Positions 19,083-27,346 of a DNA stretch of 64,000 nt are shown piece after piece. The DNA is from Moraxella lacunata (GTDB lineage: Bacteria; Pseudomonadota; Gammaproteobacteria; Pseudomonadales; Moraxellaceae). The notes beneath the pieces were generated by a model. The model searched no databases. It had not been told where the DNA came from and was given only the letters and a program-made list of their open reading frames with translations. A program made the position numbers and the translations under genes. The DNA is taken from contig NZ_UGQU01000002.1 in NCBI RefSeq assembly GCF_900453205.1, forward strand, positions 310,001-374,000, given 5' to 3'. The first letter of the stretch is position 1. The number at the start of each line of letters is the position of its first letter.

Positions 19083-19577
19083 ATGAAACTGACCAATTAT
19101 AGCGATTATGCTCTGCGTTCTTTGATTTATCTGGCGGTAACGCCCAAAGATGGCGAGCTTGCCAACATTGACGACATCGCCCAAGCCTATGACATCTCAA
19201 AAAGTCATCTCACCAAAATCATTCATCAGCTGGGTAAATTGGGCTACATTGAGAGCGTGCGTGGCAAAGGTGGGGGCATTCGCCTAGCCAAAGACCCAAG
19301 CGAGATTAACATCGGGCAACTCATTCGCCATACCGAGAGCGATTTTGGTATATTACAATGCTTAGATGACAACTCCAAAAACACAGACGGCAAAATCAGC
19401 TTGGTCAATATCGGCGATGATACCAACAGCTGTATCATCTCGCCTGCCTGCCGTTTAAAAGGTGTGTTTTATAAAGCCATGCTTGCCTTTGTGACGGTGC
19501 TAGATGGCTACACCCTTGCTGACGTGCTGGTCAATGACAAAGAGTTATTGACACTTTTGGATAAAAATATGGGATAG
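19083..19577 (+). CDS. Rrf2-family iron-sulfur regulator, NsrR-like
   Basis: A 164-residue winged-helix repressor. MKLTNYSDYALRSLIYLA is the classic Rrf2/NsrR start, with a helix-turn-helix near residues 29-60 (IAQAYDISKSHLTKIIHQL). Three cysteines, Cys93, Cys117 and Cys123, match the cluster ligands of NsrR, and CIISPACRLKGV is the usual second and third ligand block. The gap between the first and second Cys is 23 residues, compared with about 4 in Escherichia coli NsrR. ATG 19083 is preferred to an upstream TTG (19068) by homology. TATAAT at 19051-19056 is a probable -10 box. NO or iron-sulfur sensing is likely; targets are unknown. Confidence 0.85.
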   Translation: MKLTNYSDYALRSLIYLAVTPKDGELANIDDIAQAYDISKSHLTKIIHQLGKLGYIESVRGKGGGIRLAKDPSEINIGQLIRHTESDFGILQCLDDNSKNTDGKISLVNIGDDTNSCIISPACRLKGVFYKAMLAFVTVLDGYTLADVLVNDKELLTLLDKNMG

Positions 19578-19580
19578 GTA

Positions 19581-19650
19581 TTTGTAAGCATATACTGACA
19601 AAACTTTGCGATTTTTGCGTATTTTCTTATGGTCGTCATTTTGGCATAAT
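19581..19650 (+). promoter_or_regulatory. conserved promoter block of small transcript A
   Basis: This block is repeated 2830 bp downstream (22411-22480). It includes TTTGCGATTTTTGCGTATTTTC and ends with TGGCATAAT, an extended -10. The ten or so bases in the middle of the spacer are different but equal in length in the two copies, as expected for a promoter spacer between TTTTCT (19622-19627) and CATAAT (19645-19650). Confidence 0.55.
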
Positions 19651-19656
19651 ACACCC

Positions 19657-19790
19657 ATCAGCAAGGAGATGGCAAATGGATAAGCCAACATGGATGAACG
19701 CTGATATTATGGACAACCCAATGGAACACCGCAGGTAGCAAAACCCCATAACAAAAGCCACAAATGACCCCCATTTGTGGCTTTGTTTTT
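19657..19790 (+). ncRNA. candidate small transcript A (about 130 nt)
   Basis: A short unit starts about 7 bases after the -10 CATAAT and ends at an intrinsic terminator. The hairpin AAAGCCACAAATG (19754-19766) pairs perfectly with CATTTGTGGCTTT (19772-19784) and is followed by GTTTTT. Its 5' part is nearly identical to candidate B at 22487. It could be a regulatory RNA, a peptide mRNA or both. It lies between the Rrf2-type gene and the convergent tex. Confidence 0.5.
19676..19738 (+). CDS. 20-codon reading frame in small transcript A
   Basis: ATG 19676 is preceded by AGGAG ten bases upstream (GCAAGGAGATGGCAA). The predicted peptide is MDKPTWMNADIMDNPMEHRR. The ribosome-binding site and first codons are conserved with frame B (MDTPPRMTAD..), while the rest diverges. 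Both share M-D-x-P and A-D. No homologue is known to me. Confidence 0.4.
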   Translation: MDKPTWMNADIMDNPMEHRR

Positions 19791-19859
19791 GTTGTTAGAT
19801 TTATACATGACAAAACAAAGGTGAGCAACCCCACCTTTATTCTTAACGACTAACCCAAA

Positions 19860-22220
19860 CTATTTAAGCCCCGCCTGCTGTAATAACGCCCCAAAACTGC
19901 CCACTTTGACAGGTTCGTTTTTAGGTTTGTTAAATTCACGTTTTGGCTTATTGTTGGGCTTGTTGTTTGGTTTGGCATTTGACTTGTCTTTAAATTCTTT
20001 ATCCGCTTTATCGGACTTTGAGACGTCTTTTTTGTCAGGCGATTTCATAGAAAGCCCAATGCGACCTCTTGGCTCGTCCACCGATAGCACACGCACTTTG
20101 ACGATGTCTTGGGGTTTGACTATGTCCGCAGGGTCAGCGACAAAACTGTCGGACAACTCAGAGATATGCACAAGCCCGTCTTGGTGTACGCCAATATCCA
20201 CAAAACAGCCAAACGCAGTTACGTTCGTTACCACGCCTTCTAGCTCCATGCCGATTTGCAAGTGCCCCATTTCGCTCACGTCATCACGGAATTTGGCGGT
20301 TTTAAATTCGCCACGGGGGTCATGGGCAGGTTTGGCAAGCTCGGCAAGCACCGTGGCAAGCTGGCTAAAATTGTCCGTGCTGTCATTTAGCGATTTGGCA
20401 AGGGTCTCGTTGCCCAGCACGTCCGACAGCGATTTGTCCGCCTTACGCAAAATCTCATAAACAAGCCCATAACTCTCAGGGTGTACGCCTGTTGCGTCCA
20501 GTGGCTCGGTGCCGTCTTTGATACGCAAAAATCCTGCCGACTGCTCAAAAGTCTTGACACCCAAGCGTGGTACGGCTTTTAGCTCTTCACGGTTTTTAAA
20601 TGCCCCATTGGTACGGCGATAGTTCACGATTTGTTGGGCGACATTTTTGTTCAGCCCTGCGATATGGGCAAGAATGGCAGGGCTTGCCGTGTTCACGTCC
20701 ACGCCCACCGCATTCACACAGTCTTCGGTTACTTTGTCAAGGCTAGATTCTAGCTCGGCTTGATTGACATCGTGCTGATATTGCCCCACGCCGATTGCCT
20801 TTGGCTCAACCTTGACAAGCTCGGATAAAGGGTCTTGCAATCGTCTGGCGATAGACACCGCCCCACGCACCGACACATCAAGCTCGGGTAGCTCGTGACT
20901 TGCAATCTCACTTGCCGAATACACGCTCGCCCCCGCCTCACTCACCACCACCGCTTTGGCAGATAGGCTGTTCTCGCTAATCACCGACCTCACAAGCTCG
21001 TCCGATTCACGGCTTGCTGTGCCGTTGCCAATGGCGACAAGCTCCACGCCATAATCAGCAATGAGTTTGGCAATCACCGCCTTTGCCTTGTCGGTCGTGG
21101 GGTCGATAAAGGGATACACGGTATCGGTCGCCACGACATCGCCTGTGCTGTCAATCACCGCCATTTTTACGCCATGACGGATACCAGGGTCCACGCCTAG
21201 GATAACTTTGCGTCCAGCAGGGGCGGTCATGAGTAGGTGTTTTAGGTTTTGGGCAAATACGCCAATGGCGTGCGTCTCAGCGTCCAGTCGTCTTTCGGTC
21301 AATAGGCGATGCTCTATCTGTGGTCGCCATTTGGCATTCCATAATCTGTCTGCCGTCTCGCTCAAAAACTGCCCACGCTCGTCCGTATCGCTCGCCCCAA
21401 AAGTGGTTTTGATTTGGGCGATAAACGGCTCATCTTCGCCAAGCACGGATAAGACAAGCACGTTTGCCTGTCTGCCACGAAGCATGGCAAGTAGGCGATG
21501 ATTGGAGAGTTTGGCAAAGGTTTCGGTATGGTCAAAATAGTCTTTGAATTTCTCGCCTGCCTCTCGTTTTTCTTCGCCCACAAGCTTAGAGTGAATGCTT
21601 GCCGTGGCGTTAAAGCCTGTTCGCACCTTGTCAAACAAATCTAAGTTTAACGCCCATTCATCAAGAATAATCGCTTGCACGCCTGATAGTTGTAGCTCAC
21701 GAGTACTATAATCCACATCAAAGCTCTCGCCCTGCTCGTCCGTTACCGTGCTAACAGGGGTGTAATCAGATAGTGCCGTATCCAAACTCTCCCCTGCCAA
21801 AATCCGCTCGGCAATCGGGCGAAGTCCTGCCAAAGTCGCCTTAGCCGACAAGGTACGGCGTTTTGGGCGGTAGGGCTCATAAATCGCTTCAAGTTCCAAT
21901 TTACTCATGGCGTTTTTGACACGCAGGGTAAGTTCGTCCGTTAGGGCGTTTTGGGCGGTCAAAAGGTCAAATACTTTGTTACGGCGAACCTCCAAATCCC
22001 GCTCGTGCGTTAGGGCTTTTTCTAGGGTACGAAGCATATCATCATCAAGTCCGCCTGTTTTGTCCTTACGATAACGGGCGATGAATGGCACGCTCGCCCC
22101 TTCGTCTAATAAGTCGGCAAAGGCTTGAACCTGCTCGGCACGCACACCATGGTCTGTGGCAAGTTTTTGGTAGATGGCGGTGTGGTTGATGGTATTAGGG
22201 CTTGTGGCTTGGGTATCCAT
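19860..22220 (-). CDS. tex: Tex-family S1-domain RNA-binding protein
   Basis: A 786-residue nucleic-acid-binding protein related to the transcription accessory protein Tex and the Spt6 core. Order: N-terminal Tex domain (EGASVPFIARYRKDKTGG), YqgF/RNase H-like fold (ILGVDPGIRHGVKMAVID), helix-hairpin-helix modules (NTASPAILAHIAGLNKNVAQQI; VPRLGVKTFEQSAGFLRI) and an S1 domain (GVVTNVTAFGCFVDIGVHQDGLVHISEL). The tail of about 50 residues is a low-complexity basic Asn-Lys-Pro region (NNKPNNKPKREFNKPK). ATG 22220 agrees with the family. The gene is flanked on both sides by the paralogous small transcription units. Confidence 0.95.
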   Translation of the reverse strand: MDTQATSPNTINHTAIYQKLATDHGVRAEQVQAFADLLDEGASVPFIARYRKDKTGGLDDDMLRTLEKALTHERDLEVRRNKVFDLLTAQNALTDELTLRVKNAMSKLELEAIYEPYRPKRRTLSAKATLAGLRPIAERILAGESLDTALSDYTPVSTVTDEQGESFDVDYSTRELQLSGVQAIILDEWALNLDLFDKVRTGFNATASIHSKLVGEEKREAGEKFKDYFDHTETFAKLSNHRLLAMLRGRQANVLVLSVLGEDEPFIAQIKTTFGASDTDERGQFLSETADRLWNAKWRPQIEHRLLTERRLDAETHAIGVFAQNLKHLLMTAPAGRKVILGVDPGIRHGVKMAVIDSTGDVVATDTVYPFIDPTTDKAKAVIAKLIADYGVELVAIGNGTASRESDELVRSVISENSLSAKAVVVSEAGASVYSASEIASHELPELDVSVRGAVSIARRLQDPLSELVKVEPKAIGVGQYQHDVNQAELESSLDKVTEDCVNAVGVDVNTASPAILAHIAGLNKNVAQQIVNYRRTNGAFKNREELKAVPRLGVKTFEQSAGFLRIKDGTEPLDATGVHPESYGLVYEILRKADKSLSDVLGNETLAKSLNDSTDNFSQLATVLAELAKPAHDPRGEFKTAKFRDDVSEMGHLQIGMELEGVVTNVTAFGCFVDIGVHQDGLVHISELSDSFVADPADIVKPQDIVKVRVLSVDEPRGRIGLSMKSPDKKDVSKSDKADKEFKDKSNAKPNNKPNNKPKREFNKPKNEPVKVGSFGALLQQAGLK

Positions 22221-22410
22221 AATATCCTACTGTATGAGAATGATAAATGTGCTATTATAACAAGTTTTGGGGGTGTTTGATAGGCGCAAATCCACGCCCC
22301 GATTTGTCCATTTTCATCCATTTTACACAAGGTGCCACCATGATTACCTTTGTCATTTTGCTGATATTGGCGTGCGAGCGTTGATAAAGGGGTTTGGGGC
22401 ATGATTTGCG

Positions 22411-22480
22411 TTTGTGAGCATATACTTACAAAACTTTGCGATTTTTGCGTATTTTCTTACAAGATAACTTTTGGCATAAT
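22411..22480 (+). promoter_or_regulatory. conserved promoter block of small transcript B
   Basis: Same block as at 19581-19650: identical TTTTGCGTATTTTC stretch, TTTTCT at 22452-22457, 17 bases, CATAAT at 22475-22480 with an extended -10 TG. By hand count about 76 of the first 90 bases agree with copy A. Confidence 0.55.
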
Positions 22481-22486
22481 ACACCC

Positions 22487-22606
22487 ATCAGCAAGGAAGA
22501 CGGCACATGGATACGCCGCCACGGATGACCGCTGATACACGAACCACGGATGATGGACGGACTGCAAAACCCATACGGTAAGCCCTAACGCAAGTTGGGG
22601 CTTTAT
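22487..22606 (+). ncRNA. candidate small transcript B (about 115 nt)
   Basis: Same organisation as candidate A: conserved promoter, CATCAGCAAGGA leader with a strong Shine-Dalgarno sequence, a short reading frame and a hairpin AGCCCTAAC (22581-22589) with GTTGGGGCT (22594-22602) followed by TTAT. The stop codon of the frame overlaps the first base of the hairpin. It lies upstream of the Tat-exported flavoprotein gene (22700) but appears to terminate before it. Confidence 0.5.
22507..22581 (+). CDS. 24-codon reading frame in small transcript B
   Basis: ATG 22507 is preceded by AAGGAAGA. The predicted peptide begins MDTPPRMTADTRTTDDGR and ends AKPIR. Start region and RBS match frame A; the remainder is different and more basic/Thr-rich. 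Whether it is translated is unknown. Confidence 0.4.
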   Translation: MDTPPRMTADTRTTDDGRTAKPIR

Positions 22607-22699
22607 CGTTTTCAAAAACTTCTATCTATACCCATCACTTTTTCATTGATTTTTTAAAATTTTGCGTTACAATCTATCTTTTTATCACCTGCTTAAATA

Positions 22700-24628
22700 A
22701 TGAACAAACGCATCACTCGCCGTGATTTTTTAAACGGCTCAGCCCTACTCATCACCTCCCTTGCCACAGGCACACTGACCGCTTGCAGTGATGACACTCC
22801 CACACCACAGGCAGACACCCCCAAAACCAGTGGCAGTACCCCACCGCCAACCGCCAAAACCAGCTCCAACTATCCACCCGAACTGACAGGCTTGCGTGGC
22901 AATCATGCAGGCAGTTATGATGTCGCTCATGAGATGGCATGGAAAAAAGTACAGTTTGACGTCTCAGGCGAGAGCGTGTCAGAGACGGTAGATTTGGTTG
23001 TGGTCGGGGCAGGCATTAGCGGTCTTGCCAGTGCCTATTTTTACCAAAAAAAATTTCCCAGTGCCAAAATCTTGGTATTGGATAACCATGATGACTTCGG
23101 CGGTCATGCCAAACGCAATGAGTTTAGCGAGAGTGTTGATGGTAAAGACATCTTTCGCATCAGCTATGGCGGTAGTGAATCCATCGACACCCCAAGCGAA
23201 TACAGCAAAGAAGCCATGGGACTACTCAATGAGCTTGGTATTGATGTACAAAAATTCTACACCTATTATGACCAAGATTATTTTAAAAATCTAGGCATGA
23301 ACAAGCAGGGCGTGTTTTTTAATAAAGCCACCTTTGGACAAAGCGTGGTGCTGTCCGATAAGCCCAATGCTGACAACGCCACAGAGCTGTTTGCCAAAGC
23401 TCCTTTATCAGATACGGACAAAACCGCCTTGATAGAGCTATACACCACTCCCAAAGACTATTTGGGCGACATGGCACTGGGCGAGCGAGAAGACTATCTA
23501 CAATCCATCAGTTATGATAAATTTTTAAAAGACCATGTCAAACTCCCCCAAGGAGCGATGGCGTATATGGAAGAGCTTTGTTTGGAATACTGGGGATTTA
23601 ACATTGATGGTCTGTCAGCTTATGATGCCTTTTATGAAGGCTATGCAGGGCTTGAATTATCAGGGTTAGAAGCCGATGACGATGGCGAGAGCGAGCCTTA
23701 TATTTTTCACTTTCCTGACGGCAATGCCTCCATCGCTCGCCTACTGGTTAAAAAGATGATACCTGCAGTTGTCGCCAACCCCGACCACGCCAACGGCAAA
23801 AGCGAGATGGAAGCCATCGTATTGGACAAATTTGACTACACCAAGCTTGACACGCCCGAGCAGCCTGTCAATATCCGCCTAAATGCCACCGCCGTCCAAG
23901 TCAAAAACATCGAAACCGACGGCAAAAAGGGCGTGATGATAGGCTACAAAAAAGACGGCAAACTCCACCGTGTGGACGCTCGCCACTGCATCTTAGCATG
24001 TCAGCATGGCATGATACCATTTATCGATAACGACCTACCCCAAACCCAAAAGGATGACCACTTACAAAACATCCGCATACCCATGATTTATACCAAAATC
24101 TTGGTCAAGGATTGGCAAGCCTTTAAAAAGCTCGGTGCATGGCAGTTTTACACCCCCAAAGCCCCTTATTGCTTTATCATGATAGATTATCCTGTAAGCA
24201 TGGGCGATTATCACTACCCCAAAGACCCGAGCGAGCCTATGGTTGTTCATATGGCACGCATTGCTGTACCTTATGGTACAGGCAAAGACGTGCGTGAAGC
24301 TTGTAAAATCGGACGCTCCGAGCTGTACCGAGCCAGTTATCATGACCTAGAAAAGCAAGCCCTTGACCAACTGCGTGAGATGTACGACGTGGTAGGAGAG
24401 AATCTTGACGACAAGATTCTTGCCATCACCATCAACCGCTGGGGGCATGGATACAGCTATGAACGCAACGTCTTATTTGACAAAGATGATATTGCTGGCA
24501 AAACACTAGATAGCGTCAAACAAGCTCATGACAATATCCACATGGCAAACTCTGATGCCGACTGGATGCCTTATGCTGATGGAGCGATAGACCAAGCGTG
24601 GCGAGCCGTCCAAGAGATTAAGGCATAA
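22700..24628 (+). CDS. Tat-exported FAD-dependent amine oxidoreductase, spermidine dehydrogenase-like
   Basis: A 642-residue flavoprotein. The start MNKRITRRDFLNGSALLITS is a twin-arginine signal, and LTAC at about residues 26-29 could be a lipoprotein cleavage site, so the enzyme is periplasmic and perhaps lipid-anchored. A Thr/Pro-rich linker follows. RGNHAGSYDVAHEMAW then precedes an FAD-binding Rossmann motif VVVGAGISGLASAYFY at about residues 98-115, with VLDNHDDFGGHAKRNEF. The C-terminal NRWGHGY block is typical of flavin amine oxidases of the SpdH type. Polyamine oxidation is the best guess, but substrate choice is not certain. Transcription ends at the hairpin at 24651. Confidence 0.82.
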   Translation: MNKRITRRDFLNGSALLITSLATGTLTACSDDTPTPQADTPKTSGSTPPPTAKTSSNYPPELTGLRGNHAGSYDVAHEMAWKKVQFDVSGESVSETVDLVVVGAGISGLASAYFYQKKFPSAKILVLDNHDDFGGHAKRNEFSESVDGKDIFRISYGGSESIDTPSEYSKEAMGLLNELGIDVQKFYTYYDQDYFKNLGMNKQGVFFNKATFGQSVVLSDKPNADNATELFAKAPLSDTDKTALIELYTTPKDYLGDMALGEREDYLQSISYDKFLKDHVKLPQGAMAYMEELCLEYWGFNIDGLSAYDAFYEGYAGLELSGLEADDDGESEPYIFHFPDGNASIARLLVKKMIPAVVANPDHANGKSEMEAIVLDKFDYTKLDTPEQPVNIRLNATAVQVKNIETDGKKGVMIGYKKDGKLHRVDARHCILACQHGMIPFIDNDLPQTQKDDHLQNIRIPMIYTKILVKDWQAFKKLGAWQFYTPKAPYCFIMIDYPVSMGDYHYPKDPSEPMVVHMARIAVPYGTGKDVREACKIGRSELYRASYHDLEKQALDQLREMYDVVGENLDDKILAITINRWGHGYSYERNVLFDKDDIAGKTLDSVKQAHDNIHMANSDADWMPYADGAIDQAWRAVQEIKA

Positions 24629-24650
24629 GTGGAAAAGCCTTAATAAAACA

Positions 24651-24677
24651 AAAGAGCTTGAACACCAAGCTCTTTTT
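24651..24677. terminator. intrinsic terminator (bidirectional)
   Basis: AAAGAGCTTG (24651-24660), loop AACAC, CAAGCTCTTT (24666-24675) and further T. It serves the flavoprotein gene and, on the other strand, recF, which ends 28 bp away. Confidence 0.85.
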
Positions 24678-24700
24678 ATCGCTTATTTATTACACATTCT

Positions 24701-24716
24701 TGTTTCACGTGGAACA
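24701..24716. promoter_or_regulatory. parS-like site 1
   Basis: TGTTTCACGTGGAACA, 15 of 16 bases match the ParB-binding consensus TGTTTCACGTGAAACA. It covers the last codons and stop of recF. Confidence 0.8.
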
Positions 24717-25850
24717 CTCATCTGGCGTGATATTACCCTGTTTCACGTGAAACTTTTTAAGGCTCTTTGGCTCATACAGGGCTGATATTTTTTCGGCGAT
24801 TATCTCTACCGTCTCATCTTGTAAGCTGGTTATCATGAGCTGACAAGGCAGTGACAGTAGCGTATCAAGTAGCAAATCCATCGCCTCCGCATCAAGCTCC
24901 GCATCAATGTCATCAACAAGCACCACAGGCTGTATCTGCTGATACGCACACATCACTTGTAGTTGCGAGAGTCTTAGAGCGATGACGAGCAGTTTTTTCT
25001 CGCCCCGAGAGAGCACATCCACCGCCTGACTTTTGATTTGTCCGCCATCGCCAGACTGCTTTAACATCACCATCACATCAGCACGATGAGCCCCCACGCG
25101 GGTATAACCCAGCTCCATGTCAGAGTCCAAACGAGACGCCAGTACACAGAGCAGTCCTGCCTTATCATCAAAACCTGCTTGATAGGACAGATAAATATCG
25201 CCTTGGTAATGTGGTAGCAGTCGCCCCATCATCTCATCAAAGCACACCTGCCACCGCTCAAAGACCGCCTGCCGACATCGGTGTAGTTTATCTGCATGAT
25301 ACGCCAGCTGACTGTCCCATGCCCGCACTTCACCGCCTCGCTCACGCACACGGGGCGATTTTAGTAATAGATTTCGCTGTTTAAGCAGTCGCTGATAGGC
25401 AAGCCATTCTCCATAAAACTCCTGTTTCACGTGAAACGTCAGCCAGTCCAACATCTGCCGTCTGGCATGACTGCCCTCTTCTAACACCGCCATGCCACCG
25501 GGGTCAATGGGCAACACTGGCAAGGCATAAGTCAGTGGACTTTGAGTGGCTACGGTTTGCCCATTGAGTTTTAACACTGTCGTTGCCAGCTGTCGCTCAT
25601 CCAGATTTTTTTGCACCGCCAGCATGTCAGACCCTGTCATCGCCCACACCGTGCAGGATTTTTGATGATGACTGATGTAGCGTTTGGGTTCGTGATGACG
25701 AAAAGTTTTACCCCGAGACAACAAAAACACCGCCTCTAAAAGCGATGTTTTGCCACTGCCATTACGCCCCACGAACACATTACAATCAGCGAGTGTCAGA
25801 CTTATCTGAGCTAGGTTGCGTACATGGGTGATTTGAAGCTGTGTGATCAT
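24705..25850 (-). CDS. recF: DNA replication and repair protein RecF
   Basis: RecF is an SMC-like ATPase that helps load RecA at gaps. The 381-residue protein has Walker A GRNGSGKTSLLEA near residue 35, a signature in VDVLSRGEKKLLVIAL and Walker B QPVVLVDDIDAELD. ATG 25850, just 10 bp after the dnaN stop, is chosen because ITQLQITHVRNL is the conserved RecF start; a longer in-frame extension would run into dnaN. Three parS-like sites lie in or at the end of the gene, giving FHVKQ near residue 140 and FHVKQGNITPDE at the C-terminus. gyrB, often next in other genomes, is not present. Confidence 0.95.
   Translation of the reverse strand: MITQLQITHVRNLAQISLTLADCNVFVGRNGSGKTSLLEAVFLLSRGKTFRHHEPKRYISHHQKSCTVWAMTGSDMLAVQKNLDERQLATTVLKLNGQTVATQSPLTYALPVLPIDPGGMAVLEEGSHARRQMLDWLTFHVKQEFYGEWLAYQRLLKQRNLLLKSPRVRERGGEVRAWDSQLAYHADKLHRCRQAVFERWQVCFDEMMGRLLPHYQGDIYLSYQAGFDDKAGLLCVLASRLDSDMELGYTRVGAHRADVMVMLKQSGDGGQIKSQAVDVLSRGEKKLLVIALRLSQLQVMCAYQQIQPVVLVDDIDAELDAEAMDLLLDTLLSLPCQLMITSLQDETVEIIAEKISALYEPKSLKKFHVKQGNITPDECST
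24739..24754. promoter_or_regulatory. parS-like site 2
   Basis: TGTTTCACGTGAAACT, 15 of 16 consensus bases, inside the recF 3' end, 22 bp from site 1. It encodes the FHVKQ residues near the C-terminus. Confidence 0.85.
25423..25438. promoter_or_regulatory. parS-like site 3
   Basis: TGTTTCACGTGAAACG, 15 of 16 consensus bases, inside recF. On the coding strand it specifies TFHVKQ in the middle of the protein. Confidence 0.85.
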
Positions 25851-25860
25851 GCCCTGCCCA

Positions 25861-27003
25861 TCACACACGCATGGGCATGACGACATATTGATAGTTGTGG
25901 TCATCGCCCACTTGATAAATGCGTGTCGGACTGGTCGGATGTACCATTTCTAGGCGGATGTCGCCCTCTAACACATTTAGCACAGCACGCAAATAGGACT
26001 CATTAAATGAAATCTCAATCGGCTCGCCTGTGTAATTGACTGCCACCTCTTCTCTGGCTTCGTCTTGCTCACGGTTGGTTGAGATGACATCCACCGTCTC
26101 GCTTTTGGTAAAGTGCAGTAGCACGCCAGGGGAGTCTTTGGTGTTTACCACCGCCACCCGACGCAAGACCTCGACCATGCTGTCTTTATTAAAAATGGCG
26201 ATTTTATCGTTATTGGTTGGCATGACACGGCGATAGTCGGGGAATTTACCCTCAATCAAACGGGCGGTCAAAGATATCATCATTTGCCCGCCAAAGTTTA
26301 AACTGACGGTCAAAAAGTCGTTATCTAACCCCAAAGTTACCATGTCGCCATTTTCTTCGGCGGTTTTTAGTAGGTCGGTCAAGAGCTTTTCTAACCCACT
26401 GACCGCCTTACCCGGGATGATGACTTTGGTTTCATCATGGCTGTCCGCCAAAGTTTGATACGCCACCGCCAAACGATGTCCATCGGTTGCCACCGCGGTC
26501 AGTTTATCGCCCTCAATCTCAAAGAGCAGTCCTGTCAAGTAGTGGCGTACATCTTGGGTCGCCATGGCAAAGCGGGTGTGCTTGATAAGATTAAATAGGG
26601 TATCGCGTCCGATTTTGACCAGCTTTTCTGAACGTGGCTCGCCAATACTTGGATAATCCTGAGCAGGTAGAGTGCTGAGCATGTATTTACCCTTACCACT
26701 GGTGATGTGACAGCGACTGCCTGCCACTTCAATGCTGACCATATTATCAGGCAGAGCTTTACAAATGCCAAAAAACTTATCCGCAGGAATGGTTACCGCC
26801 CCTGTCGTCACGCACGCCCCCTCAGGCAGACTGATGACATTGGTCAGCTCCACCTCCAAATCGGACGCGGTCATCGTCAGGCTTTGTGGTTCTAACACGA
26901 GTTTTAGGTTGCCTAAAATTGCCATTTGGTGATGATTATCCACCGCCTCAATGATGAGCGTTATGGCTTTGATGAGCAGGGTTTTATCAATGACTAATTT
27001 CAT
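25861..27003 (-). CDS. dnaN: DNA polymerase III beta subunit (sliding clamp)
   Basis: The ring-shaped processivity clamp, 380 residues, normal length, with three repeated clamp domains. Recognisable features are MKLVIDKTLLIKAITLI at the start, TDGHRLAVA in the second domain and a C-terminal YVVMPMRV. It lies downstream of dnaA on the same strand but is separated from it by 343 bp containing a MITE-like element. recF follows after 10 bp. Confidence 0.97.
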   Translation of the reverse strand: MKLVIDKTLLIKAITLIIEAVDNHHQMAILGNLKLVLEPQSLTMTASDLEVELTNVISLPEGACVTTGAVTIPADKFFGICKALPDNMVSIEVAGSRCHITSGKGKYMLSTLPAQDYPSIGEPRSEKLVKIGRDTLFNLIKHTRFAMATQDVRHYLTGLLFEIEGDKLTAVATDGHRLAVAYQTLADSHDETKVIIPGKAVSGLEKLLTDLLKTAEENGDMVTLGLDNDFLTVSLNFGGQMMISLTARLIEGKFPDYRRVMPTNNDKIAIFNKDSMVEVLRRVAVVNTKDSPGVLLHFTKSETVDVISTNREQDEAREEVAVNYTGEPIEISFNESYLRAVLNVLEGDIRLEMVHPTSPTRIYQVGDDHNYQYVVMPMRV

Positions 27004-27029
27004 AAAAATCCTTAATATTTACAAAAATG

Positions 27030-27295
27030 TAGGGCGTGTTGAATATTGGTATTTACAATGAAAAATAGGAGAAATCGCCCGTTTTTCAAGGAAAAGTCCG
27101 CAGTTGATATTGCAATATCAACAAGGATTTTGACTTCGAGCCACAATCGGTCCACTTAATTTTAAAAATTAAGTTAAAATCTTAAAAATTTATATGATTA
27201 AGTGGTCGGATAGCCATTTTTCATGCAAAAATTGACAAAAGCGTTAAATTTTCATCGTTTTTATAAATAATGTTATCAATGTTCAGCACGCCCTA
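27030..27295. mobile_element. MITE-like element between dnaA and dnaN
   Basis: The ends TAGGGCGTGTTGAA (27030-27043) and TTCAGCACGCCCTA (27282-27295) form an imperfect 14-bp inverted repeat with one mismatch. Within are a perfect 20-bp palindrome GTTGATATTGCAATATCAAC (27103-27122) and a longer hairpin CCACTTAA..TTAAGTGG. No reading frame of note is present. The remaining intergenic sequence is AT-rich. Resemblance to insertion-sequence ends suggests a non-autonomous or internally deleted element. The TA at each end may be the target duplication. Confidence 0.6.
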
Positions 27296-27346
27296 ATACG
27301 TCTATTATAACAAACTTCACACCGCATTTCATGATGGCTGTTACCA

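Noticed and set aside
19657-19790. Amino-acid attenuator leader
   Set aside because: The short frame has no run of one codon and no biosynthetic gene follows on the same strand.
27030-27295. Complete insertion sequence between dnaA and dnaN
   Set aside because: No transposase frame is present in the 266 bp.
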